From positions 896,501-960,500 of the forward strand of contig NZ_CP107942.1 of NCBI RefSeq assembly GCF_036053395.1: a DNA stretch of 64,000 nucleotides. Direction: 5' to 3'. Shown here piece by piece: positions 41,973-51,731 of this stretch. Each line of letters begins with the position of its first letter. The first letter of the stretch is position 1. The position numbers and the translations under genes were made by a program. The notes beneath the pieces were generated by a model that did not search any database, had not been told where the DNA came from, and was given only the letters and a program-made list of their open reading frames with translations. Source of the DNA: Actinoplanes sp. NBC_00393. Its GTDB lineage: Bacteria > Actinomycetota > Actinomycetes > Mycobacteriales > Micromonosporaceae.

Positions 41973-42908
41973 ATGGCGCTACCCGACTTCCTCATCGCCG
42001 GCGTGCCCAAGGCCGGAACCACGGCGCTGCACGCGGCGCTGACCGGACATCCCGAGCTCTTCCTCCCGTCGGTGAAGGAACCGAAGTTCTTCCTCTCCGA
42101 CGGGCCGCCACCGGTCGTCGGCGGGCCCGGTGACGTGCAGACCTATCAGGAGCACGTCTGGCGGCAGGACGAGTACGAGGCGCTCTTCGACCCCGCGCCG
42201 CCGGGCACGCTTCGCGGCGAGGCCACACCCTTCTATCTGTACGACCTGGCCGCGCACGACCGGATGAAAGCGCTGGTCCCGCACGCGCGGCTGATCATCC
42301 TGTTGCGCGACCCGGTGGACCGGGCGCACTCCAACTGGACCCATCTCTGGGTGGCCGGTCTGGAGGAGGAGGCCGACTTCCTGACCGCCTGCCTGGCGGA
42401 GGAGGAGCGCAAGGCCGCGAACTGGGCCGACTTCTGGCATTACATCGGCCTGGGCCGGTACGGCCGGCAGCTCGAGCACCTCTATCAGCGCTTCCCTCGT
42501 GAGCAGGTGCTTCTGCTACGCTACCGCGACCTCAAGGACAGTCCGGCCGAGACACTGGACCGGGTCTGCTCTTTCCTGGGCGTGCGGACCGGTGTGCTCA
42601 CCTCGATCCCGAGGGAGAACGTGAACCGGCACTACGTCGAGGACACTCGCGTCAACAAGGTGCTGCGCGGCCTGCTCCGGGCCGGTGGCAACTTCGGGCA
42701 CCGGTTCCCGGTTCCGCTGCGTCTCGCCGCTCGGGGACCACTGCTCACGCTGCTGCATCGCAAGCGGGGCAACCGCCCGGTGACCACGCCGGAGGAACGC
42801 GCCGCCCTGTTGCCGTACTTCGCCGGCGACATCGCCCTTCTCAAGGACGTGACCGGCGAGAACTACGACGACTGGCTGAGCCTCGACCGACACGCCCGGG
42901 TCCGGTAA
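41973..42908 (+). CDS. PAPS-dependent sulfotransferase
   Basis: 311 aa, ATG preceded by GGGGGA. The 5'-phosphosulfate-binding loop '[19 protein letters not shown]' (about 4-22) and the 3'-phosphate motif '[20 protein letters not shown]' (about 107-126) are intact, as in the heparan N-sulfotransferase-like family. It transfers sulfate from PAPS to a hydroxyl or amine on a carbohydrate or natural product. Its place beside the glycosyltransferase operon suggests sulfation of the exopolysaccharide or a glycolipid, which is inference. Confidence 0.92.
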   Translation: MALPDFLIAGVPKAGTTALHAALTGHPELFLPSVKEPKFFLSDGPPPVVGGPGDVQTYQEHVWRQDEYEALFDPAPPGTLRGEATPFYLYDLAAHDRMKALVPHARLIILLRDPVDRAHSNWTHLWVAGLEEEADFLTACLAEEERKAANWADFWHYIGLGRYGRQLEHLYQRFPREQVLLLRYRDLKDSPAETLDRVCSFLGVRTGVLTSIPRENVNRHYVEDTRVNKVLRGLLRAGGNFGHRFPVPLRLAARGPLLTLLHRKRGNRPVTTPEERAALLPYFAGDIALLKDVTGENYDDWLSLDRHARVR

Positions 42909-42975
42909 AGCCCACATTTCCGATAGTTCATGCAAACTTGGACGCGTTCCGTCGCCGCAACCACGGGGAGCTGCC

Positions 42976-43887
42976 TTGACCACTGGAATCACGACCCTGC
43001 CACTGCCCGGCTGGGATGACTCCACCGTGGTGGTGGAGCCGCCCGGCTCCGAGCCCGGGGCGTGGTCGGGAGCGCCCAGCTCGGTCATCGCGGACGGGTG
43101 GATCTACCTCGCCTACCGGCTGAGGCTGCCGATCGGGGCCGGCCGCGGCATCGCTAACGTCGTGGCCCGCTCCGCCGACGGCCTCACCTTCACGGTGGTG
43201 GCCGAGGTGAGCAAGGACGCCTTCGGGGCCGAGTCGCTCGAGCGGCCGGCCCTGGTGCGCACCCCGCAGGGCAAATGGCGGCTGTACGTCAGCGCCGCCA
43301 CCCCGGGCACCAAGCATTGGCGGGTCGACCTGCTCGAGGCGGACACCCCGGAGGGCCTGGCCACCGCCGTGCCCCGCACCGTGCTGGCCGGCGACGAGAC
43401 GGTCGGCGTCAAGGACCCGGTGCTGCACCACGACGAGCACGGCTGGCACCTGTGGGCGTCGGTGCACCCCCTGGAGTCCTGGGACGACGCCGACCGGATG
43501 ACCACCGAGTACGCGACCAGCCCGGACGGCGTGCACTGGACCTGGCGGCGCACCGCGCTGGCCGGCCGCGCCGGCGAGTGGGACGCCCGGGGCGTGCGGA
43601 TCTCCTCGGTCCGGGTGCAGGGCGACGAGATCATCGCCGCCTACGACGGCCGCGCCACAGCGGGGGAGAACTGGGAGGAGCGCACCGGGACGGCCCGGGG
43701 TGAGCGCCTGCCGGACGGCTCCTTCGGCGCGCTCACCGCCGAGGACCGGGAGCCGATCGGCAGCCCGCACCCGCCCTACGGCCTGCGCTATCTGAGCCTG
43801 GTCGACTTGCCCGACGGCCGGCAGCGGCTCTACTACGAGTCGACCCGGGCGGACGGCGCGCACGACCTGCGTACCGAACTGGCTTGA
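42976..43887 (+). CDS. Five-bladed propeller protein, GH43/GH32-like
   Basis: 303 aa, TTG start 5 nt after GGGGAG. It has repeated blade-like segments: '[19 protein letters not shown]', '[20 protein letters not shown]', '[20 protein letters not shown]', '[19 protein letters not shown]' and '[20 protein letters not shown]'. Such 'D/KDP..' and 'G.W.LY.S' patterns occur in GH43, GH32, GH68 and GH130-like folds. I cannot identify the catalytic acids with certainty. No signal peptide. It lies 67 bp after the sulfotransferase gene, probably in the same transcript, and a terminator follows. Confidence 0.65.
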   Translation: MTTGITTLPLPGWDDSTVVVEPPGSEPGAWSGAPSSVIADGWIYLAYRLRLPIGAGRGIANVVARSADGLTFTVVAEVSKDAFGAESLERPALVRTPQGKWRLYVSAATPGTKHWRVDLLEADTPEGLATAVPRTVLAGDETVGVKDPVLHHDEHGWHLWASVHPLESWDDADRMTTEYATSPDGVHWTWRRTALAGRAGEWDARGVRISSVRVQGDEIIAAYDGRATAGENWEERTGTARGERLPDGSFGALTAEDREPIGSPHPPYGLRYLSLVDLPDGRQRLYYESTRADGAHDLRTELA

Positions 43888-43895
43888 TCTCCGGC

Positions 43896-43922
43896 GCTGT
43901 CCGGCCACCCCGGCCGGACAGC
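43896..43922 (+). terminator. Terminator after the propeller gene
   Basis: Perfect 11-bp stem GCTGTCCGGCC / GGCCGGACAGC with loop ACCCC, 9 nt after the stop codon. A second small hairpin GGGGGC-gctct-GCCCCC follows at 43948-43964. Confidence 0.75.
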
Positions 43923-43964
43923 CGCTGAGAGCGTGATCACCCGAGGTGGGGGCGCTCTGCCCCC

Positions 43965-44500
43965 GATCTTCCGGATGCCCTAACGTCGATCCCGGCGTCA
44001 GGTGCGCGCGGAAACCCGGGCTGCACTGCTGATGGCGGGGCCGGGCCCACAAGGAGCGGTTCCGCCATGCTGACGGTCACTTTCAGTGACCCTTTAGTGG
44101 ATCTTAAGTAGCGACGGGACGCTACCATGTCGTCCACGAGGTCCGTCTTTACTCACAGTGAGCGCGGAGTCCGTTTCCGGGACCGTTCGGCGCGCTTTTG
44201 CAGCGGTAAACCCGCCGGTTACGAAACCGTATTTGGGAGCGTTCCCGAAAACCGCGATTCCAACGCCGGCCGACCACCCGGTAAAGCTTCGACGAATTGA
44301 CGTCCGCCTCATCCTTTCGGACGATGCCGAGCCCCAATCAACGTCCTGTTCTCACCCGGACATCCGGGCACTGATGCGGCGTCCGCTCTCCACCGGTTCG
44401 AGGTACCCCCGGCCCGGGGTCGCGTTTGTGCCCTGGTGCCCTGGGTAACGCCAGGTCCGACAGGTCGAGACTGACCTGCCGGAGGGCGCGAGGAGGCCGC
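43965..44500. promoter_or_regulatory. Upstream region of the Ser/Thr kinase gene
   Basis: 536 bp without a supported gene. It includes TTGACG at 44297-44302 with GACGAT 17 bp downstream as a weak promoter candidate, and an imperfect palindrome TGGGAGCGTTCCCG at 44234-44247 that differs at two of 14 positions from the CebR operator consensus. Several AT-rich patches stand out from the local background. Confidence 0.35.
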
Positions 44501-45457
44501 ATGCGGACGCTTGGCGGGCGTTATCAACTGGTGAACCGCATCGGACTCGGCGGCATGTCGGAGGTCTGGCGCGGACACGACAAGGTGCTGGACCGGCCGG
44601 TCGCGGTGAAGATCATGGCGCCGGCGGTGGAGGGCACCCTCGGCGAGATCGGGGTCGAACTGGTCCGGGCGGAGGCGCGCTCGGCGGCCCGGCTCGCCCA
44701 TCCCAACGTCGCCGGGGTGCACGACTTCGGCACCTCGCCCGCCCCGGGACGCGACGTCCCGTACATCGTGATGGAACTTGTCGAGGGCCAGACCCTGAGC
44801 CGGCACCTCGCCGCCGGCCGGCTGGACTGGCGCATCGGCGTACGCATCTGCGCCGAAGTGGCGGCCGCACTCGCGGCGGCCCACGCCGAGCACGTGGTGC
44901 ATCGCGACATCAAGCCGGCCAACATCATGCTCACCCCGGCCGGCGCCAAGGTCCTGGACTTCGGCATCGCCGCGGTGGTCGGCTCGCCCGACCCGGATCC
45001 GCACGGCCCGGTGATGGGCACGCCGGCCTACATCGCCCCGGAACGCTTCGAGGGCATGCCGGCCACCCCGGCGACCGACATGTTCGCGCTCGGCACGCTG
45101 ATCTACCACTGCCTCTCCGGCCGGCTGCCGTGGAACGCGCGCACCAACACCGAGCTGGTCCTCGCCGAGCGCTTCGAGGATCCGCAGCCGCTGCCGCACA
45201 TCGACGGCCTGCCGCCCGAGGTCCTCGATCTCTGCTCGCGCTGCCTGGCGAAGGATCCGGCCGACCGGCCCACCGCGCTGGTGGCCGCGCTGCTGCTGGC
45301 CGAGGCGGTGGACGCGCGCGTCTACGTGCCGCTCAGCGATCTCGGCCCGGACCTCCATCGCACGCCCACGGTCTCCGCCTGGGACGAGGCCGCCGCCTCC
45401 GCGCCGACCTCCGACGCCTCCGCGATCTCCGAGCGCGTCGGCCGCCACCGAGCCTGA
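44501..45457 (+). CDS. Soluble Hanks-type Ser/Thr protein kinase
   Basis: 318 aa; ATG 44501 with AGGAGG 4 nt upstream. Complete kinase domain: glycine loop 'YQLVNRIGLGGMSEVWRG', Lys in 'PVAVKIM', catalytic loop 'HVVHRDIKPANIML', DFG in 'KVLDFGIAAV', activation segment 'GTPAYIAPERF'. It ends about 45 residues after the domain with no transmembrane helix or PASTA repeats, unlike PknB, so it is cytoplasmic; the C-terminal tail is acidic and Ser/Thr/Ala-rich. Substrates are unknown; proteins with acidic-Thr-Val motifs, such as the giant scaffold 7 kb away, are candidates. Confidence 0.94.
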   Translation: MRTLGGRYQLVNRIGLGGMSEVWRGHDKVLDRPVAVKIMAPAVEGTLGEIGVELVRAEARSAARLAHPNVAGVHDFGTSPAPGRDVPYIVMELVEGQTLSRHLAAGRLDWRIGVRICAEVAAALAAAHAEHVVHRDIKPANIMLTPAGAKVLDFGIAAVVGSPDPDPHGPVMGTPAYIAPERFEGMPATPATDMFALGTLIYHCLSGRLPWNARTNTELVLAERFEDPQPLPHIDGLPPEVLDLCSRCLAKDPADRPTALVAALLLAEAVDARVYVPLSDLGPDLHRTPTVSAWDEAAASAPTSDASAISERVGRHRA

Positions 45458-45467
45458 CAACCATGAT

Positions 45468-45596
45468 TTGGTACGAGCTACGAAGGAGTACCTCGGCTAC
45501 CGCGCGAGCCAGGCAGCCGGTCCCGGCCCCAACGCGGCCGCCGGGCTTAAGCAGGTGGTCAACAGGGCTGTTCCAACCCTCGTCGAACAGCCGTGA
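45468..45596 (+). other. Possible gene remnant after the kinase
   Basis: A 42-codon frame from TTG 45468 to TGA 45594-45596 reads 'LVRATKEYLGYRASQAAG', 'PNAAAGLKQVVNRAVPTLVE', which looks protein-like although no ribosome site or good start exists and the frame overlaps a hairpin. It may be the tail of a decayed gene or chance. Confidence 0.2.
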
Positions 45597-45659
45597 GAGC
45601 CAGCCGGACTAACCGGCCTGGCTGGCTCTGAGGGCTGTTCCGGCGCCGGCCGAACAGCC
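45566..45659. terminator. Cluster of three hairpins between convergent genes
   Basis: GGCTGTTC/GAACAGCC (45566-45592), AGAGCCAGCC/GGCTGGCTCT (45596-45629) and a second GGCTGTTC/GAACAGCC (45633-45659) in a row between the convergent kinase and universal-stress genes. The first and third stems have identical sequence. It is likely a bidirectional termination zone. Confidence 0.65.
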
Positions 45660-45680
45660 GGGTTAACCAGCCGCCGAGGG

Positions 45681-46555
45681 TCAGGCGGCTCGGGGGACTA
45701 CTACCAGGGGGCGGCAGGCGCGGCGCAGCAGGCGGGTGGAGACGCCGCCGAGCAGGACGCGGCGGGTCGGGCCGTAGCCGCGCGAGCCGCAGAACAGCAC
45801 GTCGACCTCGCCGAGTTCGGCGAGGGTCTCCACGACGTCGCCGGAGCGGAGCTCCCACTCGACCCGGACGTCCGGGACGCATTCGGCGGCTTTGCGCAGC
45901 GCTTCCTCGTACGTCTCCCGGGCTGTGTCCAGAAAAGCCCGCTCAGCGTCGTCGCCCAGCAGGAACGGCACCGCGGCATCGCCGCGTGCCACGACCGTGA
46001 CCAGCAGCAGCGGGCTGCCGGTCCGCCGGGCCAGCCGGGCCGCCTCGGTGAGCGCGGCACGGCCGTCCGGCGTGTCCACGTAGGCGACGCCGATCCGGCC
46101 CACCGCGCCCGGCTCGTTCGGCATCCCGGCCGGCGCGATCGCGACCGGGCAGGGGCTGCCGGCGAGCAGGCGCTCGGCGGTGCTGCCGGCGAACAGCCGG
46201 GCGGCCGGCCCGGACGCGCTGGAGCCCACCACGAGCAGCGACGCGTGCACCTGCTCGGCCAGATCGTGCAGGCCGTGCGCGGCCGAGGAGGAGGCGATCG
46301 TCCGGTACTCGGCGCCGGGCGGGTCGCCGAGCGTGCTGCGGGCGCCGGCCAGCACCTCCTCGGCTACCCGGTGCCGGTCGGCGATCCACTCGGCGTCCAC
46401 CCGGCCGGAGCCGAGAGCCGACGGAGCCGGGTGGACCACCGCGACGGTCAGCGGGACCTCCAGGAGCTCCGCCGCCCAGCGGCCCAGGGCGAGCGCGTCC
46501 GCGGCGGCGGCGCCCCGGTCGACGCCGACGACGACCGGCCCGGCTGCCGGCGCCG

Positions 46556-46559
<4 letters not shown>
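45681..46559 (-). CDS. Tandem-domain universal stress protein
   Basis: 292 aa with two UspA domains. Domain 1 (about 1-145) begins 'GPVVVGVDRGAAAADAL' and carries the ATP-loop 'VVGSSASGPAARLFAGSTAE' (G2xG9xG[ST]); domain 2 (about 150-290) has 'RIGVAYVDTPDGRAAL' and 'FCGSRGYGPTRRVLLGGVS'. It is probably an ATP-binding stress or dormancy regulator, as in other actinomycetes. Its ATG overlaps the stop of the upstream permease gene, an operon arrangement that suggests the Usp protein modulates the transporter. Confidence 0.93.
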
Positions 46560-48079
<1,520 letters not shown>

Positions 48080-48347
48080 GGCGCGCCTCCCCCCCGGGGC
48101 GGCCGCGTCGCCGCCGTCCTGACACCGTGGCCGAGGCGCGCGCCGGCCCGCAAGATGATCGGCGCGATGCGCCGATTCCGCCCGCCCGAGTTGCCGAAGC
48201 GGCCGTTCGGTGGTTCAGGTGGGGCGAAAACTCGTTCGGCGTACGCCGTGTGCGCTCCCGCCCCGGAAGTGCGCGGCAGCCTGCGAGGTGCGTGCCGTCA
48301 GTTGTACGGTGAGGCGAACGGGCAAATCGCCCGGTTCGGAGGGCATG

Positions 48348-48698
48348 ATGGGCGAGGCCGTGATGACCACACGGCGGCAGGCCGACGGCGGGATCGTCGT
48401 CGAAGTCCGCGGCAGTCTGGACGCGGCCACCGTCGACGCGTTGCGGGTGTCGCTCCTGGACACCCTGCAGAGCGACCGGCCCGCACTGATGATCGTGGAC
48501 CTGACCTACGTGACGTTCATGGACTCGATGGGGATCGGCACGCTGGTCGCCGGGCACGAGGCGGCCCGCGACATCGGCACCCGGTTCCTGCTACGCAACC
48601 CGAGCGAGTTCGTGCACCGCCAGCTGCGCGTCACCGGTCTCACCGACCTGTTCGGCCTGCCGTCCGACCCGTCGTCGTCGCGCACCTACACGGTCTGA
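48348..48698 (+). CDS. STAS-domain anti-sigma factor antagonist
   Basis: About 116 aa. ATG 48348 is 4 nt after GGAGGG; ATG 48345 and ATG 48363 are alternatives. A complete STAS fold: 'GIVVEVRGSLDAATVDALRV', 'ALMIVDLTYVTFMDSMGIG' with Ser60 at the usual phosphorylation site ('MDSMGIGTL'), and 'TRFLLRNPSEFVHRQLRVTG'. Such proteins bind anti-sigma kinases (RsbW type) in partner-switching circuits. No anti-sigma or sigma gene is next to it. The 3' end converges with the epimerase gene. Confidence 0.88.
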   Translation: MGEAVMTTRRQADGGIVVEVRGSLDAATVDALRVSLLDTLQSDRPALMIVDLTYVTFMDSMGIGTLVAGHEAARDIGTRFLLRNPSEFVHRQLRVTGLTDLFGLPSDPSSSRTYTV

Positions 48699-49490
48699 CA
48701 ACCGAACGCGAACCCCTCGGCGCGCAGCTTCGCCGAGCTGATCGGCACCCGCGGCGAGCTCGGGCAGCCCGGTGCCGGCGGCGATCGCGGCGAAGAACTC
48801 CCGGTTGGTGGCCGGCACGCTCGCGTCCGGCACCGCGTTGTACGCCCCGGTCAGCCCCCGGCCCACCACGAAGTCCAGCGCCGCGGCCGCGTCCCGGTAG
48901 TCGATCCGGTACAGCAGGGCGTCCCCGTCGAACGGCACGCTGCCACCGAGCACGTCGTGGGCCAGCTTCACCCGGCTCGGGTAGTCGATGTCGCGCGGGT
49001 GGCCGTACACGTCGGGGATGCGCAGCACCGCGCCGCCCGGAGTGCGCAGGACGGCCTGCTCGGCCGCGATGAAATTGCGCGGCGAAGCGTCCGGGTCGCC
49101 GGTCAGCGGGGTGGTCTCGTCCACCGGGTCGGTGGCGCCGGCGCCGTAGACCGAGATCGAGCTGGTGAAGACCACCCGCGGGTGGACGGCGACGGCGGTC
49201 TGCGCGGTGGCGGTGAGGGTGTCCGCGTACTCGGTGACGCGCGCCGCGGCGTCGAAGGCCCGTCCGATCCGCGGGCTGACGGTGAGCACCACGGCGTCCG
49301 CGCCCTCGACGGCACGGGCCAGGGCGTCCCGGTCGCTGCCGCGCAGCACCGCGACCTCGGCGCAGGCTGCGGCGACCTCGTCCACCCGGGACGGCGAGGT
49401 CGTGGTGCCGATGACCGTGTGACCGGCCTTGGTCCAGCGGCGGGCCAGCTCCATGCCGACGTTGCCGCACCCGACGATCGCGAACCGCAT
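48591..49490 (-). CDS. NAD(P)-dependent epimerase-like protein, probable 3' frameshift
   Basis: ATG with AGGAGG 7 nt upstream. The Rossmann N-terminus 'MRFAIVGCGNVGMELARRW' binds NAD(P); 'VVFTSSISVYGAG' holds the Ser region, and 'VLRIPDVYGHPRDIDYPS' the YxxxR-like part of atypical extended SDRs. As written the frame runs to 48591 and overlaps the STAS gene by 108 bp with an Arg-rich, unconvincing end. Skipping one base of the CCC at 48748-48750 yields the family-like ending 'PISSAKLRAEGFAFGCQTV' with a stop at 48686, about 268 aa. Either a sequencing error or a real frameshift. Confidence 0.78.
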   Translation of the reverse strand: MRFAIVGCGNVGMELARRWTKAGHTVIGTTTSPSRVDEVAAACAEVAVLRGSDRDALARAVEGADAVVLTVSPRIGRAFDAAARVTEYADTLTATAQTAVAVHPRVVFTSSISVYGAGATDPVDETTPLTGDPDASPRNFIAAEQAVLRTPGGAVLRIPDVYGHPRDIDYPSRVKLAHDVLGGSVPFDGDALLYRIDYRDAAAALDFVVGRGLTGAYNAVPDASVPATNREFFAAIAAGTGLPELAAGADQLGEAARRGVRVRLSDRVGARRRRVGRQAEQVGETGDAQLAVHELARVA

Positions 49491-49499
49491 CCCGCCGCC

Positions 49500-49695
49500 T
49501 CCTGTATGGAAACAGTGTTTCCGCGAAGGCTACTCCTGGCCCGCCGGCTGCGGCCGGGACCGAAAGTCTGGCTCGCGCCGACTCGCGGGACAGCCGCCCA
49601 CCTGATGGCAGCCTCATCGCGTGCCCGCTGGCCGGCCGACCCCGGCGGGCCCCACAGGAGCCGCCACCCACACACGCTTCACACGCGAAACGAGC
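49500..49695. other. Upstream region of the epimerase gene
   Basis: About 200 bp ahead of the epimerase start (minus strand) before the repeat array begins. ATGGAAACAGTGTTTCC near 49505 contains an imperfect inverted repeat GGAAAC-agt-GTTTCC (49509-49523) that could be an operator. Confidence 0.3.
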
Positions 49696-50310
49696 CTGAG
49701 CGGCGGCCGGTCCGCGCGAGCCGCCGGCACGCCGGGTTTCCCGGGCTGGGAAGCATGCGTGGGCGGCGGCCCGGCTGCGCGGGCCGCCATCTAGGCATCG
49801 CTCGCCGCCCGCGTTGCGTGCCTGAGTGGCGGCCGGTGCGCGCGGGCCGCCGGCACGCCGGGTTTCGCGGGCTGGGATGCATGCGTGAGTGGCGGCTGGG
49901 CTGCGCGGGCCGCCATCTAGGCATCGCTCGCCGCCCGCGTTGCGTGCCTGAGTGGCGGCCGGTGCGCGCGAGCCGCCAGCAGGGTGGGTTTCGCGGGCCG
50001 GGAAGCATGCGTGAGTGGCGGCCGAGTGCGCGAGCCGCCGCCCACGCATGCAATCCCGCCCGCGTTGCGTGCCTGAGTGGCGGCCGGTGCGCGCGAGCCG
50101 CCGGCAGGGCGGGTTTCCCGGGCTGGGAAGCATGCGTGAGTGGCGGCCCGGCTGCGCGAGCCGCCGCCCACGCATGCAATCCCGCCCGCGATGCCTGCCT
50201 GAGTGGCGGCCGGGCTGCGCGAGCCGCCAGCAGTGCGGGTTTCGCGGGCCGGGAAGCATGCGTGAGTGGCGGCCGAGCTGCGCGAGCCGCCAGCAGGGCT
50301 GGTTTTGCGG
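49696..50310. repeat. 126-bp tandem array with internal inverted repeats
   Basis: About five units; the marker TGCCTGAGTGG occurs at 49819, 49945, 50070 and 50196 (spacings 126, 125, 126). Each unit holds two GC-rich inverted repeats of the type GGCGGCC...GGCCGCC separated by GGGAAGCATGCGTGAG, so every unit could form two hairpins. A multiple of 3 bp keeps long frames open on both strands; I regard them as artefacts. It lies between the P450 stop (50450) and the epimerase start. Confidence 0.9.
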
Positions 50311-50449
50311 CCAGGGCTAGGCGGTCCGGGGCGATCGGGATATCCGGACGGCGCGAGCGGTGACCGGACGAAGATCGGGACGGGCCGGACGGCGCGAGCA
50401 TTGACCGGGCGGGAGCGAAGCCGGGCGGCGGCATGTCCAGGCGTGCCCG
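50311..50449. other. Spacer after the 126-bp array
   Basis: 139 bp downstream of the P450 gene with a short direct repeat (GACGGCGCGAGC at 50349 and 50390). No gene or clear terminator seen. Confidence 0.35.
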
Positions 50450-51712
50450 TTATCTGACTGCTGGGATGCGGCCTGCGGCCTGGACCGGGAAGTGGATCGG
50501 GCCGCGGATGATGCCGGCGTTGCGGCGGCGTACGGCGCCGGCGCGGCGGAGGCCGGGCATGCGTTCGGCGAGCAGGCGCAGGGCGATGGCGGCTTCGAGG
50601 CGGGCCAGCGGAGCGCCCACGCAGTAGTGGATGCCGCTGGAGAAGGCCAGGTGGTCGACCGACGGGGTGCGGTGGATGTCGAAGCGGCCGGGCTGCGGGT
50701 AGACGGCCGGATCGCGGTTCGCCGCGGCGAGCAGTGTCACGACGAACTGGCCGCGCCGCACCGTACGCCCGGCCAGCTCGACCTCCTCGGTGGCGCAGCG
50801 CGCGGTGCGCTGCACGGGCGGATCCCAGCGCAGCGTCTCCTCGATCGCCGGCCCGGCGAGGCCGGCCGGGTCGGCGCAGAGCGCTTCCCACTGATCGGGG
50901 TGGTCGAGCAGGGCGTTGACCGCGTTGCCGATCAGGTTGACCGTCGTCTCGAAGCCGGCCACCAGCAGCAGCCGGCACATCGGCAGCAACTCGTGCGACT
51001 GGATCTTGTCGCCCTCGGCGGCCAGGATCCTGCTGACCAGGTCGTCCGTGGGCTGAGCGCGGCGCAGCACGAACAGTTTGGCGAAGACGTCGTCGAGTTC
51101 GTCGCTGGCGGCCTTCAGCCGGGCGCCGTGGCGCAGGGAGCGGATCCCGTCCAGCGCGCTGCCGATGGTGGCGCCGTGCCGGGCGAACCGTTCGGCGTCC
51201 GCGTCGGGCACCCCGAGCAGGTCGGTGATCACCGTGATCGGCAGGGGCGCGGCGAACTCGCTGACCAGGTCGAAGTCGTCCTTGGCCGCGGCCGCGCCGA
51301 GCAGCTCGCCGACGCGCTGCTCGATGCGGGCGGCGTAGCCGGTCATCTGGCGGGGGCTGAACGCCGGCTGGGCCAGGCGCCGCAGCCGGGTGTGGTCGGG
51401 CGGGTCCTTGTCCAGGAACGACATGTCGACCTGCTGGTCCGGCGCGGCCCGCCCGGTGAGCTCGGCGGCCCGCACCCCGAACCGACGGTCCCGCAGCACC
51501 GCGTTGCAGACCGGGTGGCTCGCCGTCACGTAGTTGCCCAGGCGGGTGGGGACCAGATCCCCACCCGCCCGGATCCGTTCATAGATCAGGTACGGGTCCT
51601 CGCGGCCCGGTTTGAGCTGCAGCCGGGCCATCGGGTCCCGCCGCACGTAACCGTGGTACGTGAATCCCAGCCGCCGGGCGTACAACGCTGCGGCGAATCG
51701 CAGAGCCTGCAC
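50450..51712 (-). CDS. Cytochrome P450
   Basis: 420 aa. GTG 51712 is supported by TAAGCT exactly 7 nt upstream. Landmarks: I-helix 'LLLVAGFETTVNLIGN' (oxygen-activating AGxxT), K-helix 'IEETLRWDPPVQR' (ExxR), and the haem loop 'LAFSSGIHYCVGAPLARLEA' with the proximal Cys. Length and motifs fit soluble class I bacterial P450s (CYP105/107-like) that need ferredoxin and reductase; none is adjacent. The substrate is unknown. The sequence after the haem loop is complete. Confidence 0.94.
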   Translation of the reverse strand: MQALRFAAALYARRLGFTYHGYVRRDPMARLQLKPGREDPYLIYERIRAGGDLVPTRLGNYVTASHPVCNAVLRDRRFGVRAAELTGRAAPDQQVDMSFLDKDPPDHTRLRRLAQPAFSPRQMTGYAARIEQRVGELLGAAAAKDDFDLVSEFAAPLPITVITDLLGVPDADAERFARHGATIGSALDGIRSLRHGARLKAASDELDDVFAKLFVLRRAQPTDDLVSRILAAEGDKIQSHELLPMCRLLLVAGFETTVNLIGNAVNALLDHPDQWEALCADPAGLAGPAIEETLRWDPPVQRTARCATEEVELAGRTVRRGQFVVTLLAAANRDPAVYPQPGRFDIHRTPSVDHLAFSSGIHYCVGAPLARLEAAIALRLLAERMPGLRRAGAVRRRNAGIIRGPIHFPVQAAGRIPAVR

Positions 51713-51719
51713 ACCCGGC

Positions 51720-51725
51720 AGCTTA
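51720..51725 (-). promoter_or_regulatory. -10 element TAAGCT, leaderless start of the P450
   Basis: TAAGCT, 7-nt spacer GCCGGGT, then GTG at 51712. It lies in the 19-bp gap after the cellulase start-distal end, so the P450 has its own promoter although it follows the GH9 gene. Confidence 0.5.
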
Positions 51726-51731
51726 GGACCG

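Noticed and set aside
44390..44420. tRNA T-loop-like GGTTCGA
   Set aside because: Flanking bases do not form a T-stem, and no acceptor or anticodon arm can be built.
48957..50363. Repeated 42-residue peptide frame over the 126-bp array
   Set aside because: One unit is 125 bp and phase is not maintained throughout; the peptides are Arg/Ala/Gly noise and the frame begins inside the antisense of the epimerase.
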